In this document: one piece after another, positions 33,901 to 45,204 of the stretch
Layout of the letters: each line of letters begins with the position of its first letter
How positions within the stretch are numbered: the first letter of the stretch is position 1
Assembly: GCA_016165875.1 (NCBI GenBank)
Contig: JABBOT010000004.1
Location: 18,911,672-18,975,671, forward strand
Direction of reading: 5' to 3'
Source: Acanthopleura granulata
Taxonomy: Eukaryota; Mollusca; Polyplacophora; Chitonida; Chitonidae
DNA length: 64,000 nucleotides
Program-made: the position numbers and the translations under genes
The notes under the pieces: model-generated
What the model saw: the letters and a program-made list of their open reading frames with translations, nothing else
What the model was told of the DNA's origin: nothing
The model's database searches: none

Positions 33901-36900
33901 GACAAAACAACTATTTGAATGCTTGCATAGAGAGATTGGAAGATTGTGATTGTAGACTACTGGTAACTAACAATTAAATACTTCTTGCGCAGAGGGATTT
34001 TGAACTCTCTTGAAACTGAAGGTAAGAAAAAGTTACTGACGGTAGTTCACTTATATGTATATGAGTGTGTCAAATCTTTTCTACAGTGGCAATCACAATC
34101 ACCTTATTCGATTTCATTGTGAAAGTAGTATAGCTTATTTTTGCCATCAGTTGAAAAGTTATAGTGTTGTATCAATTATAGATATGACCCCTTTGTGCAG
34201 GTGTGTAGGTTACAGGTAGCAGGGGAATGAGACTCGTCCTTCAAGCAATTTTTGTATTGCTTCAGTTCTGTGTCTATACAAGGGACAAGGATAAACCTCA
34301 GTCACAGTGTGTACTACCTTAACATGTGCAATGGATCATTGGTGTAAATTGTGGTGGATTTTTGTCCAGTTCAGGTCTGCAACTGAATATTTTGTGAGAT
34401 AAATAATTTTTGCAGCTCTTTTTTTGATCATTACTATTTTGAAGAAGACTTGAAGATCAGAAGAGATTATATATTAACAAGTTGTTTGACATTCGTCCAT
34501 CTGTCTGTCTGGCGTCTGTTAATTTTTCCTTTAAATGCTACTCCGCCTACAGTTTTTGTCCGATTTCAAGGAAACTTGGGTGAAGTGTAGACTACTACAA
34601 GATACATAATTCGTATTGATTTTCCATTTCGTTGAACAGTTGTCCATGTGTGTGTCTGCTTATCCAGAATATGTTAACATTTCATTCAAGGTGCTACAAA
34701 TTACTCTTACAATTTAGTCAAATTTCAATAGAACAGGTGAATCAAGGTACATATTTTGTAGTATTGATTTTCAGTCTTTGATTGCCCATTGTCTGTCATA
34801 TATACATAATTTTGTAATCCACTCCATGGTAATTTTGCACCAACCAGTAGAGCTGCTGTCTCATCAGAGACTCTGGTTTCACATCCAAATGCCGGGTTTA
34901 TTTTAGAGGACATCATGTTGTGGTGTATTCAGTTTCATTTAACATAGTGTTGTAGGAAAAGGGCTTGTGGCTAAGAGCTGTAATCTGTTCAGTGCATGTA
35001 TCTCTAATGATCTTTCTTTTACATATTTTGTACAGCTCGATTAATTGTTTTCTTTACAGGACTCTATTTGCTCTTGGCATTGCCATCACTTTCCTGAATT
35101 GTAAGTACCTTTTTCTCGTAGATCATATTGATATAACCTTATCTTTTTCCCTAGAAATTTGTAGTTAATATACCTCTGTACACTGCCATTATCATGTTGA
35201 TAGGCATGTGATGTATGTCTGAAAATTTCATGAGATGGCCTTGTTATGTACACTTGAATATCCATGTATTATGTGACCTGGAAAAAGAAAAGCAAAATAA
35301 AGATCACCTTTGAAAACAAAGTACATTTTTCTGTAAATAGTTTAAACCAAATCACGAATTCATGCCTATCAATAGTGTAGAAAACTTCTCTCATCTTGTG
35401 AGGTTGTTTGACTTAAATTTCCCTTCATGGCAAAATTAACCCATTGTTAACAGTTTCATTGTCAACATATTCGTCTGCCTGCAATTTTTTTCAGCTTTTG
35501 GCCATGTAAATTAGAGGAATGCTGATGTTTGAAGGTTTAATATTTTTACTTCAGACTATTTTTTATGTAATATTTTAAATTCTAAAATTTGAAGCATGAT
35601 TTGTAGTATTGGGCAGTAGAATCTATAGGCAACATTGGTGTGGTGTTTAATTTTCTGGGGGCTTTTGGAATATTCTGCTCTGATATTGTTTCCTGATTTG
35701 ATTGCTGACCCTCGAAATTATTTCAGAATGTCTTCACAAAGTCACATATTGTCAGGTTAAGTTTTTGGACAATTTGTTGGATTGATACAAATTTAAGTGG
35801 CTTTGTATAAGTAAACATACATGTAAGCATGTTTTTAATTAGGCTTCAGACTGATCACATTTATAATGGTCTCTTGTTTTTTTTAAATGTATTGATGTTA
35901 TGAGTATTGTGTTTCAGTTCCTGTAGAATGGTTGTCAATCTGGACAGAAACTCCTTTCATGCTGTTGTATGTTGATGTCAGACAGGGATTGTTCTCAGCC
36001 GTACTTCTTTCTTTCTGGCTCATCTTTGTTGGCGAACACACAATGGTAAGCCAGATGAAACTTGATTCATGAGCTATTGGATTATAAATGATTGTAGAAG
36101 TGATCCTGGTGAGGTCTGTTAGAATTAAGAATATATTGTGTAGAAGTTAAAAAGAGAACTAAAAAGTGGGTTCATAATGGTAAGGGTTTTGTCGAATAGG
36201 ATTTATACCTGGCTTGAAGCTCTAAAAAATTTTGGCTATACATGTATTTGGTGTGTGATTTATACCAATTTGTACTTTGGCTGAGTATTAGAATTTTATG
36301 AGATTGTATCTTGACAGCAATGTTACACCATCTGTTGCTTTCATTGAGAGCATATCAAGCTTAACTATTCACTGTGTAATGATGACAATAAGTGCTCACA
36401 GTCTTATTTGTAGGTCTGATTTTAACATGGTGTATTTTATTCCTCAATCATAGGACACAATTGAGAGAAAGACACTAACCTCCTATTGGATGCATTTGGG
36501 TGCTGTGGCTTTCGGTTGTATTGCCATGTTTGTCTTTGAAATGTGCGAAAGGTAAGCAATTTCAGTTTTTTTTACATGATTATATATCAAAACTGTAATT
36601 TAATTTAGGTGTTATAATATAACTCTTTAAGAATATAATATAACTCGTTAAGAAATCATATTCTTAAACAGTTATATTATATAATATAACTCTTTAAGAA
36701 ATCATCGCCACGATATGGCTGAGATATTGCCGATGTGGCGTTAAGCCATATTCATTCATTCATTTAAGAAATCATGAGCAGAGATATATTAGTGATAATT
36801 GTTTCAAAAAGTCCACGAGAAGGAAAATCATGTCATGGATCTGAGCAGTTCACCTGAATGTTGCACAAAATGAAAATAGCATGAACTTTCCCTTGACCAA

Positions 36901-39900
36901 ATGTTATTCTCTATTGAGAAAAACTTTGTCGTGGCCATTAGTTCTCAAAAGGGAGTTAATTTAGGCCCAAGGAACAACAATTCAAGTGCAGTAATATAAT
37001 AACTGATTATTTCCAGGTGAAGTGGCATTCGTACATAGTAGATTTTTTACTATTTGCAAGGTAATGAATTAATGTATGTGATCTGTTTGAAGCCTTTCTT
37101 ATTTACATCAGTGATATATCTAATGTATCAAATCCACTTTCTTTCATTATATTTGCTGAAGACACCACGAGTTCGGTCTCCTTGGCAGACTCAGTCAAGG
37201 ATGCCATAAATATCATGCAGAATGAACTTGATAAAGTACATAAATGGTTCTGTTCAAATCATCTCTCTCTTAACACACAAAAAAACAAATTGTGAGATCT
37301 AATTCCAAATCCATACCCAAGGATCTTTTAAATCTGAGCATTGCGGGAAATGAATTCGAACACGGCAGTGAAGTTAAGTTTCGTGGTCTCTTTCAATGAT
37401 AAACTTAAATGGACCTCTCATATTAGCTACATCTGCGAGAAAGTTTCTAGATATTTGGGTATCATATATAAGGAAGTTAGTCAATAAAGAAACTTTAAAA
37501 GAAACTCTTTTCATCCTTAACTATTCACTAATTCACCCAATTTTATCATATGGTAAAATTATATGGGGAAACACATATAAATCATTTACAACCATTGGCT
37601 TACTTACAAAAACAGTCTATATGCATTATCACATTATCAAATCGTCTTGAACATTCTCAACCTTTATTTTTTAAGCTGAACAAATCTCTTCAATAAATAT
37701 TATGTACTACTGTTTACACATAAATTTTTCCATCACGAAGTATTGATACCCAAAAGCTTCTGTGGGTATTTCGTAACACATTCCAGTGTCCACTATTATC
37801 GAACAAGAGCCAGTCTTCTCAATTTGGTTAAGCTTGTCTTCGGAAGTAATTTCTCACATTATTTTCGGCTAATCTGTGGTTGTCGGGAATGGAAAAAGTT
37901 ACCTGATCAGCTAAAATCTGTTGTTTATAGCGCACTATTTAAATCCGAAATAAAATCACACTTATTAAATTGCCCAACAAGTGAATAACTGGATGGTCCC
38001 AGCATTTTTATTTTAAACTCAGTTAAGTGTTACATTTCAGCATAGAATGTCTCCATTTTCTTCATTTTCAAATAACTTTGTATTCTTGTTTTGAGGCAGA
38101 GCAAATCCTCAGGGACTTTTATATCCCCAAATTTCTTCTGATCATTTTGTACTATATTCTTATCTGATTCATGGTAACAACTATATTAATTTATATGTAT
38201 TATTATTATTTGGTGAAAAAACAAATTTACAAATACAAATGCATGATGAGCTGCCTGTGTTTGATATCCAAACTGTTATAACCGTTGTTAACCCAACATT
38301 TTCCCAACTTGCATATACATTAATGTTTGGTGTTCACTCAAAAATTGATTGTTATCCATTTGCTTGATTTCAGGGGTATCCAGCTGAAGAATCCGTTTTT
38401 CTCCATCTGGGTCACAGACATGGGAAGAAATATGGCTGTATCCTTGTTAGCTTATGTTGTACCCTGAGCGTCTCTGTCAGCGTCCAATAAGAGGGAAAGC
38501 AGTGTTGAACAAAATGTTAGGGTGGTATCTTAAAAAGTATGGCATGCATTAAACTCAGGGTTTCCACTCTTGTAGGCACAATAACATGAGAGGGATATTC
38601 CATCATTGATTCTGTTTGTGCATATTAAATATCGTAAATTGCCAAATTCCTGACAGCAGAGTTCTCTGGTAACATTGCTACCACATCTAAGTTTAACCAC
38701 AGATTTATCCAACTCAGTTTTTGGCAGTTATTTTGTTCCCTGTGGTTGATGTTTTCAAGATGTCCATGAAAACTAGTACAAGTTGACAAGCTTTATTACT
38801 CTCAGCATCCACTAACAATTAGAGCAATGTTGAGGTAAATGTCAAGGGTGGTTGCTCAAAAAGTATATGTTGAACTGAAGTTTTGCATGTATGTGAAGTA
38901 TAAAACATGTAATACGAGGGGAATGTTCCATGCTGTGCACCCATATTAATGACTGTAAATTGCAAACCTCATGTCTTTGCTTCTAGTATATTGGAATCGA
39001 TAATAAGGTAAATGCCAAGGGCAATATCTGAAAAGTACCAGTACTGAATGTGTTGAACTTACATGCAAAACACAACAACTTGAGTGGGTAGTCATATCAT
39101 TGATGCACTTTATGCATATCAGGCACCATAAATTGCAAAATTCATGATATTCACACATAATTTGTGTCCATTTTACTTCACTGGTGTGCATTTTTTGTAA
39201 AGGTTTTGCATTCCTGTGTATCCCATAGGTAAGCTGTTTGCTACCAAATCTGAGTGCAGCAACTGGTCATAGAAATTGCTTGAAAGAACCTTTTTCAGTT
39301 GAATTTAATACATCATCATAAGCTTCAGTTAATCATCTGACACTTGTATAAATTTGTGGAACCACCACAAAGTTTGGATGGTTGTAAATATTTAAGAGTT
39401 TTGATCCTGAGTAGAAAATGTTTGTACCTTACGATAACTTACTGATTCATAGAGGTTAGGAATATGGTGTGACATGATTAATTCCTTGACTCTTTGTTAG
39501 CTGGCCTTCATAATCATTGCTGGAATATCTGCCTGTTTGTACTTCCTGTTTCTCAGCTACATGATCTACAAAGTCTTCCGCACCATCAGTGCTAAAAAGA
39601 CAGCCCTTCCTAGTATGAGCAGTGCAAGGAGGAAGTACTACTCTGTAAGTCCATGTGCCTCCCAGGAGAACTCCCTAGTACTTTGATAATTGATGCATTG
39701 AAAGTTTGTTCTTTTATTTGATTGTTACTACTATACTAAGAAATTTATCGAAGAATTGTTTTAAACCACAGATATGCTAGAAGTAAGCAACATGTCTGTT
39801 ACGCATCTCGTAAATTCACTGCTGTTATCAGTGCTGTTATTGAACCCTTATGGACCTGTGGGATTTGATGTGAATAAAACACATCAAAAACAAAACCAAA

Positions 39901-42039
39901 CCTGACAAGTTAGGGATGAAGTTTTTCCATGTGTGACTGAGAAACCGGTGCACTTCATCAGAAGTAAAACTATGCAGATAGTAATACAGATGCTTTAGTT
40001 TGGATTTGACATCAAGGAATGAGGTCACACACACAATGATAGTGTGCATGAATTTACTAATTAACTGACCATAAGTTGAAAGTACAGAAAATAGTGCTTT
40101 AAAGAAACATACAAGTCAAAGTGGTATTTATATTGGTCCTTAATACTTGTATCTGGTTAGACAATGTAAGATTTAAATTATTAATATCTTGTACATAACA
40201 TACCTACTTTCATGACAAATTCTGGCAACTCATTGTGCGGATGAAATGTATGTGTATGTATTCATAGGGAATAATCTACCGCTTCAAGTTTCTGATGATC
40301 ACGACCCTGCTGTGTGCAGCACTTACCGTCATCTTCTTCATCCTGAGCCAAGTCCAGGAAGGTCATGGTCACTGGGAGAAAGATTCCTCTCTAGAGTATA
40401 CTTCTGGCTTCTTCACTGGTGAGACAAATTGGATGTGTCATACAATATAATAATTAATTTTCCATAGATGTCAATCATTTTCCCCATGAAAATAATGATT
40501 ATACCGAGAAATTGACATAGAATGTAGATTTCTATTCATCCACAGAGATTAATGAGGTGTACTGTGAATGACCTAGATCTTCACCCAGTGACATCTTGAC
40601 CATGTTTCCCGATTGTGATAGTTATGTCTTCGAAATGTGTTTTGAGGGTTGTTTGGAATGATTGAATGAATGATTATGGCTTATGGCCACTTTACAAATG
40701 GTTTTTGAGATGATTATGAGAACATCCAAAATCAAATAAAATAGGTGGACACATTTAAAACCAGTGTAATGAACTAAACCTCTGTTAAAACTGGAAAACA
40801 TTTAATAGTTTGTTTGGAATGTGGGATCATATTCTACTGGAAAAAGAAAGGTTTCAGCACCAAAGATAATATTCTGTAACATTTATCTACCTTTAAAAGG
40901 GTACTTTTTGGGTCAAAATTTTAGGTTATTTACACAAGTCTATATGAACACAATATTCACCTGTAGAAAATTTCATGCTCGTATATTTTCATATTTGTGA
41001 TGTAGTTGAAAACACTGAACTGTGGTAAGAATGCTGCATTTGTTGTCTTTCAGGTGTGTATGGTATGTGGAATGTGTATGTGCTGGCTCTGTTAGCTCTG
41101 TATGCCCCCTCTCACAAGTATGTTCCTGAGCAAGAATCTGGTAAGCCATCATAGCCTTTCCCTTCAGAAAATATAATGAAAGGTTTTTTCAGAAAAGAAT
41201 GATTAAAAAAGCAAATAAAAAACTTACTGGACAAAATGGAGAAAAATGAAAGCAAAGTTCTACCAGGCTGGAATAAAGCTTTCTAGCAATTTTAATCATG
41301 TCTGTCCAACATTTCACAATGAGTCAAATGAAGCCCATAATGCTGGATGCATGAGTGGCCATCCTGTAGGTTTCCCATATGTATCCAGTAGTTAAGGAAG
41401 CAGTACTGCTTATTCATTCACGAAAAACACAAGTTACATTGAGCATGCAAGAAGCCTGAGATTGGTACATGTTATTGGCCTGATACTTATTTAAATTTCT
41501 GGACATTACCTTCTGAATATACTTCAGTCTGAGGGCCTCCATGTCTCAGACGGTTAGCGCGCTAGCGCAGTGCAATGACCCAAAGCCTCCAACCACTGTG
41601 GTCACTATGAGTTCAAGTCGAGCTCATGCTGGCTTACTCTTCGGCCGTACATGGGAAGGTCTGCCCGCAACCTTTAGATAGTGGTGGGTTTCCCTCGGGC
41701 TCTGCCTGGTTCCTCCCACCATAATGCTGGCTGCCGTCGTATAAGTGAATATTCTTGAGTATGGCATACAACACAAATCAAATAAACAAATAAATACTTC
41801 AGTCTTCTTCCATGGTGAGACAATGCGGATGTTTCATGGGACATAATATTGTTACATGTATTTAAGACTCTTTCTTTTGTATTGTAATTCATCTTCTGTT
41901 GTGTTTTCCCCCCCTTTTCTTATCAGATGACAGCCGTGAGGAGGAGCTTCAGCTGACCAACATGCCCTCAGACACTTCTATTGCCCAGTCGGAGGGCAGT
42001 GCAATGTCTGCACTGGTCACAAAAGTTGCTGCAGACTAA
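21933..42039 (+). CDS. WLS: Wntless (Wnt ligand secretion mediator), complete, 13 exons, 545 aa
   Basis: Exons: 21933-22038, 28950-29240, 29671-29798, 31131-31280, 31856-31992, 35060-35100, 35918-36045, 36454-36551, 38374-38437, 39501-39644, 40268-40418, 41054-41140, 41927-42039. All junction phases join into 546 codons including TAA; human WLS has 541 residues. The start [17 protein letters not shown] matches the conserved MAGxxxENxS opening. A first membrane helix (residues about 14 to 35) is followed by the luminal GOLD-like region ([23 protein letters not shown], ending [11 protein letters not shown]). Seven helices follow: [105 protein letters not shown] (YxxI) endocytosis signal spans exons 10 and 11. 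WLS carries palmitoleoylated Wnts from ER to cell surface and recycles. Intron 9 has U12-type signals. Confidence 0.96.
23097..23790 (+). repeat. Dispersed repeat family A, diverged copy
   Basis: Begins with a GTCT microsatellite and contains the family pattern found also at 29985 and 34490: TTAACATTT with a run of T, a CTACTCC(T)ACAG-like block, ATTTCAACGAAACTTGG-like block, then ACATGATTCGTATTATCGAT and TTTTCCATT. About two tandem monomers are visible (23097 to 23230 and 23545 to 23790). Type of element not known. Confidence 0.6.
24081..24153 (+). repeat. 38-bp tandem duplication with a nearby inverted copy
   Basis: TGTAATTCTTCAACCTTTTC and the next 18 bases occur twice head to tail without mismatch over the shared part. 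An inverted match to its centre (GCGAAAAGGTTGAGGAATT) lies at 24313 to 24331. Confidence 0.85.
26008..26232 (+). mobile_element. tRNA-derived SINE (common family), diverged
   Basis: Contains the box B-like GAGTTCAAATCCAGCTC, the TGTGGGTTTCCCTTGGGCTC block, TTTCCTCCCACCATCATGG, CGTCGTATCAGTGAAATATT and an AAATAAATAAA tail. The 5' end of the tRNA-like head is truncated. Confidence 0.8.
28950..31992 (+). other. WLS: WLS exons 2 to 5: luminal Wnt-binding (GOLD-like) region
   Basis: Four exons encode about residues 36 to 271. Visible landmarks are cysteines following the first helix (KKC, GEC), the strand pair around [28 protein letters not shown], and the run ending [11 protein letters not shown] before the next helix. 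Intron 3 (29799 to 31130) holds family A repeats. The luminal region is where the Wnt hairpins contact WLS in known structures. Confidence 0.9.
29985..30690 (+). repeat. Dispersed repeat family A, tandem monomers
   Basis: At least three monomers of about 150 to 170 bp follow each other, each with a CTACT.CTACAGTTTTTGTCC-like block, TTTCAACAAAACTTGG-like block, a TACATAATTCGTA-like block and a TTGGTTGTCCGTC-like block. After about 30480 a different unit starts (AACCAGTAGAGCTACTGTCT, then CATCAGAGACTCTGGTTT), repeated in weaker form at about 30645 to 30690. Confidence 0.7.
31993..35059 (+). other. WLS: WLS intron 5 (3.1 kb)
   Basis: Donor GTAGGT and acceptor TTTACAG. Besides the family A repeat at 34490 to 34900, no coding or structural feature was seen. 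A 67-codon frame at 32703 to 32906 has no protein-like features. Confidence 0.75.
34490..34900 (+). repeat. Dispersed repeat family A, third locus
   Basis: Same order of blocks as at 29985 to 30690: GTCTGTCTGGCGTCTGTTAA, CTACTCCGCCTACAGTTTTT, GTCCGATTTCAAGGAAACTT, then TACATAATTCGTATTGATTT, and finally the second unit AACCAGTAGAGCTGCTGTCT with CATCAGAGACTCTGGTTTCA. The shared order shows the two units travel together. Confidence 0.7.
36610..36705. repeat. Cluster of a 22-bp AT-rich motif, direct and inverted
   Basis: ATAATATAACTC(T/G)TTAAGAA occurs three times on the plus strand and once inverted (TTCTTAAACAGTTATATTAT), giving a potential hairpin. Confidence 0.8.
36706..36772 (+). mobile_element. 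3' tail of a second SINE-like family
   Basis: The block CCACGATATGGCTGAGATAT, then TTGCCGATGTGGCGTTAAGC, ends in a CATT/TTCA repeat tail. From memory this 'ATATTGCCG...GCGTTAAGCC' tail is abundant in gastropod genomes. Only the tail is present. Confidence 0.5.
37085..37988 (+). mobile_element. Non-LTR retrotransposon reverse transcriptase fragment (CR1/jockey-like)
   Basis: A decayed reverse transcriptase C-terminal half: YISDISN, then [19 protein letters not shown] where the active site normally reads F/YADDT, followed by [17 protein letters not shown]. Later frames give [20 protein letters not shown] and [20 protein letters not shown] (the usual thumb region), ending [13 protein letters not shown] and [10 protein letters not shown]. 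At least four frameshifts or stops are present. No endonuclease domain or 3' tail was found. It lies in WLS intron 8 in sense orientation. Confidence 0.85.
38438..39500 (+). other. WLS: WLS intron 9: U12-type (minor spliceosome) GT-AG intron
   Basis: The donor reads GTATCCTTG, which is the U12 5' splice consensus and unlike the GTAAGT-type donors of the other WLS introns. The branch site TTCCTTGAC at 39482 to 39490 is a full consensus match and its A lies 11 bases before the acceptor AG. The exon 9/10 join reproduces the conserved protein alignment (DMGRNMA then LAFIIIAG). Confidence 0.88.
41532..41792 (+). mobile_element. tRNA-derived SINE (common family), near full length
   Basis: Complete order: tRNA-like head with box A-like TCTCAGACGGTTAGCGCGC, box B-like GAGTTCAAGTCGAGCTC, central GGTTTCCCTCGGGCTC, then CTCCCACCATAATGCTGGC, CGTCGTATAAGTG and an AAATAAACAAATAAA tail. 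It may belong to the MetaSINE group (from memory). Located in WLS intron 12. Confidence 0.88.
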
Positions 42040-45000
42040 CAAGGCTGACTGACCAATTTACCACTTCTTATCAACTGGTCTGTCATCCAGTTTATAATAT
42101 ATGTACTCAATTTTCTTGGATTGTGACTTAATGTTCCGTGGTCAATTTTGATGTACCAGTAAGTAATTTTAATAGGGCTGGTAAATGTAAATGTATTTGT
42201 ATCCAAACTTAAAATGTTATTATTTGAAGGGTATACAGAGATGTTATTGGATGTTTTTGGAACGACTCTGAGTTTTCTGCTGTCTTCTCCACTATGCTAC
42301 ATGTGTTGAGTTGAGGTTTTGGATCAGAAGATAATGCCCTGTCAGGATGATGCCAAGATATGTACATCTAATTTGTAATAAAAATTTGATGAATAATATG
42401 TGTCATACATAAGTAGTAATTTGAGCCTTGACTTCAATAAGTAAGAAAAGTTTTCACTGTCCAGTCTCATAGTGAAGACCTGTATTGCAACTAGACATTT
42501 TTTCTCCTCAGTTTGAAAGACTCATATTTAATGAAACTTGATGCAGATGTCATTTCAATATCTTTTTTAGTATTATATACATTTACATTTTTTTTTTTTA
42601 ATGTGTTCAAGCGTAATAATGCTCTCATACCAGTACTCATGGCATTTCTCATATTTGTGCCAGATGAGCTAAGAAATGAGTTAAGGAAAAGCGAAATTCA
42701 GGTTTAGAAAATATATTAAAGGACACATCTAACGTGGCAACCTTCATTTAGTATAAACCGATGACTTTTGGCAGTGTGGCCTATGTTTGGGAGTTTTCAT
42801 TTGAAATACCTGTAACCTGCCTCCTGAAACAAGCAGATGTATTAGTTTCTGAGCGAACCTTCAGGTGGTGCATTTTACATTATTGTAGATGTACTTCATC
42901 TCTCTTCAGAAAAGTGAATATAAGTGAAAGGTTTGAGGTTTCTTTCTGCATTTCAAGACATAGATCTCTCACATCTGTCAAAGATAAATGAAAATTTGGA
43001 CCTGGTATAATGTATAAAAATAAACCATATACACTTGTAGCTTTTTTTTTTTTTTTTTTTTTTTTCATTCATTGAAATTATGTTTATTCACTCACTACTT
43101 TTTTCATTTGCTAAATGTGAATTTATATGCAAGTACATTGAGCAGTACACTTTTTATCGGAATGTTATACAACTGTCTGATCATTTACATGTATATATGT
43201 AAACATGTATTATTGTCATAAATGCCCTGCTATATTCAAATCCTTTGTATGACTTAGCAGTGTGTGTTTTGTTTTAGTTCCAAATACCATAAACTTTGGA
43301 TCTGGGCTTAATTGAAATCTGGGAATAGTCCAATAAGGTCATAGATCTATTGTTTCCTCACTCAGTGTTGCTATGGGAAAATATATTATATTCAGAATCT
43401 CCATTTCACAGCGGTATTTGAATCTTCTTAAGACTTTCACTTATTATGCTTGAGCCCCATCTGTTACATATTGATTATATTATACAAAACAACATACTAA
43501 TTCTAGCTCGCCATTTTCAAGGAGTTCCTTGTTCTATTTGACATTTACAAATGTACTTTCCGACATCCAGCTTGAAGAAGGGCGTTCTCTGGCTTAGTCT
43601 ATAATCCTGTATTACCATTTGCTGGTAAAGTATTGTTTTACGCATGTAAATGTTGTGATTTTCAGAATTGTTAATTTCAACCATAGGCTGTTGACAATGT
43701 CACAGCTGCCAGTGTTTTGTGAGGATGAATCGCAGCGCCTAAATTTGTTTGCATGTTACAGTGTCACAGTGTTAACATCTGACCACCTTCTGCTGAGATT
43801 TATATGCAAATTGTGATTACAGTATGATGGCAATATAGATTATCCTGTTGTGAATTCATACATGTAGTTCCATTGTTTAGGCTGCTCACATTTATAACAG
43901 AATGACATACAAATGATTCTGTACTAGTGCATGTCTGTACTTTGTGAAAAGGTGTATTCATATAAAATAAAAATGTAATAAAAGTGATAAACACATTCTT
44001 CCATGACGAATATATCTAGATTTAGAATGCATGAAGCCATTCATGTTTTGTTTATTTATAAGATGTATAGTATGGGTTATAAGTAGACATATCAGCCTCA
44101 TTTTCTTGTATCATGAGTGGTTCTGAATCACACTTAGTGCAGTAACTCATTTATTGAAAGTGGAGATATGAATTGTAGTAAATTTACAATAATGTCTTGT
44201 AACTGATTTCTGTAATTGATGAATGTTTTGATCCTTAGAATATTAAGTTCCTAGGTCATGCTTTTGTCTGTAGAAATGCAATATTTAATGTATTATTAGT
44301 CTCCTAGGCATACTAGAGTGGACTATGTTTACACCTCATTTATCAATCCATAACAAATCAGTTTTGCAGACTAAGAAAAAAAACAGGTCCTTGTATTGAC
44401 ATTTGGCACAGCCATTTTCACAACAATGGCTAACAGATGAAGTTTTTAGTTTAATTCCTTTTTGGCCTGTTTCAAACTGTTTTGCATATTCTAATTTATA
44501 CAGTTGTCCAGACTTGTTTTTTAGGGGTGTGTTCCATTCATTGCTCTGACTGCCACAGGTGGTAGATTCATTGGCCACCAGAGGATGCAGTGTGATGTCC
44601 CATGTTCTGTAAGGCAGGTCAAGTCGTGTGAGCTAAGATGTTACAATACACTCCACCAACGTCAGACTCAGTGATGGCAGTGTCGCCACTGGTCTTCTCC
44701 GGTGGTGAATGGAATGACACCTCAGTGGCCACTACCTCCTCCATGGGGCCACAGGGGAGCCAGTGGAAGGCACCCCAGAATGGTATATTTTATTGAATTG
44801 AAATGTGGCTTGACAGAGGAGAGTTACTGACCAACTTTGAGTTTTGGGCTGTTTCATCCTTTTGTAACAAAGTTATGGCTGTATTTGAGCTGTTGTGGAC
44901 TTTGACATAGCCAAGGGACGCATATTGCAAAAGCAATGCTTCCAGAATGCTTGTTCTGCTCATGCCATATAGTTCTCGCAATGCAGTTTTCTTTTTCATA

Positions 45001-45170
45001 AATATTGGGTTGTATATGTATATACAAGTAGATTTAATAGTTAGCTTTTGATATTTGTAGACCTACATTTTTTTTCATGTCTTTTTACATTTTTACATAT
45101 TTCAATTACTTGTATAGACTAAGCTTTTTAGTCATGACTTCATTATTGAAATAAAAGATCATACAAAGTG
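42040..45170 (+). other. WLS: WLS 3' untranslated region and downstream DNA
   Basis: After the TAA no other gene is seen for 3 kb. Poly(A) signals (AATAAA) occur at 42377 to 42382, about 43977 and about 45151, so short and long 3' ends are possible. A 21-base poly-T run lies near 43041 to 43065. Which signal is used cannot be told. Confidence 0.5.
44560..44790. other. GC-rich, codon-like island in the WLS 3' region
   Basis: A 230-bp stretch is clearly more GC-rich than its surroundings. On the plus strand one phase from about 44651 is open as SDSVMAVSPLVFSGGEWNDT followed by a serine/glutamine-rich part, up to a GT-like donor (AATG|GTATAT). A minus-strand phase is open too. No family recognised. 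Confidence 0.3.
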
Positions 45171-45204
45171 TGGTGTTCAGTGTTTCATTTCTATTTTTAT
45201 TGCA

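Larger units (their letters stand above)
36552..38373 (+). other. WLS: WLS intron 8 with nested repeats
   Basis: Donor GTAAGC, acceptor TTTCAG. The intron contains an AT-rich 22-bp repeat cluster, a second SINE-type tail and a degraded non-LTR retrotransposon. Confidence 0.8.
35060..42039 (+). other. WLS: WLS exons 6 to 13: membrane-spanning half and C-terminus
   Basis: Exon 6 is only 41 bases. Exons 6 to 12 encode the third and later helices. Exon 13 (41927 to 42039) gives a cytosolic tail with an acidic start ([12 protein letters not shown]) and a serine-rich end ([13 protein letters not shown]). Exons 10 to 12 are the ones copied at 11371 to 13819. Confidence 0.92.
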
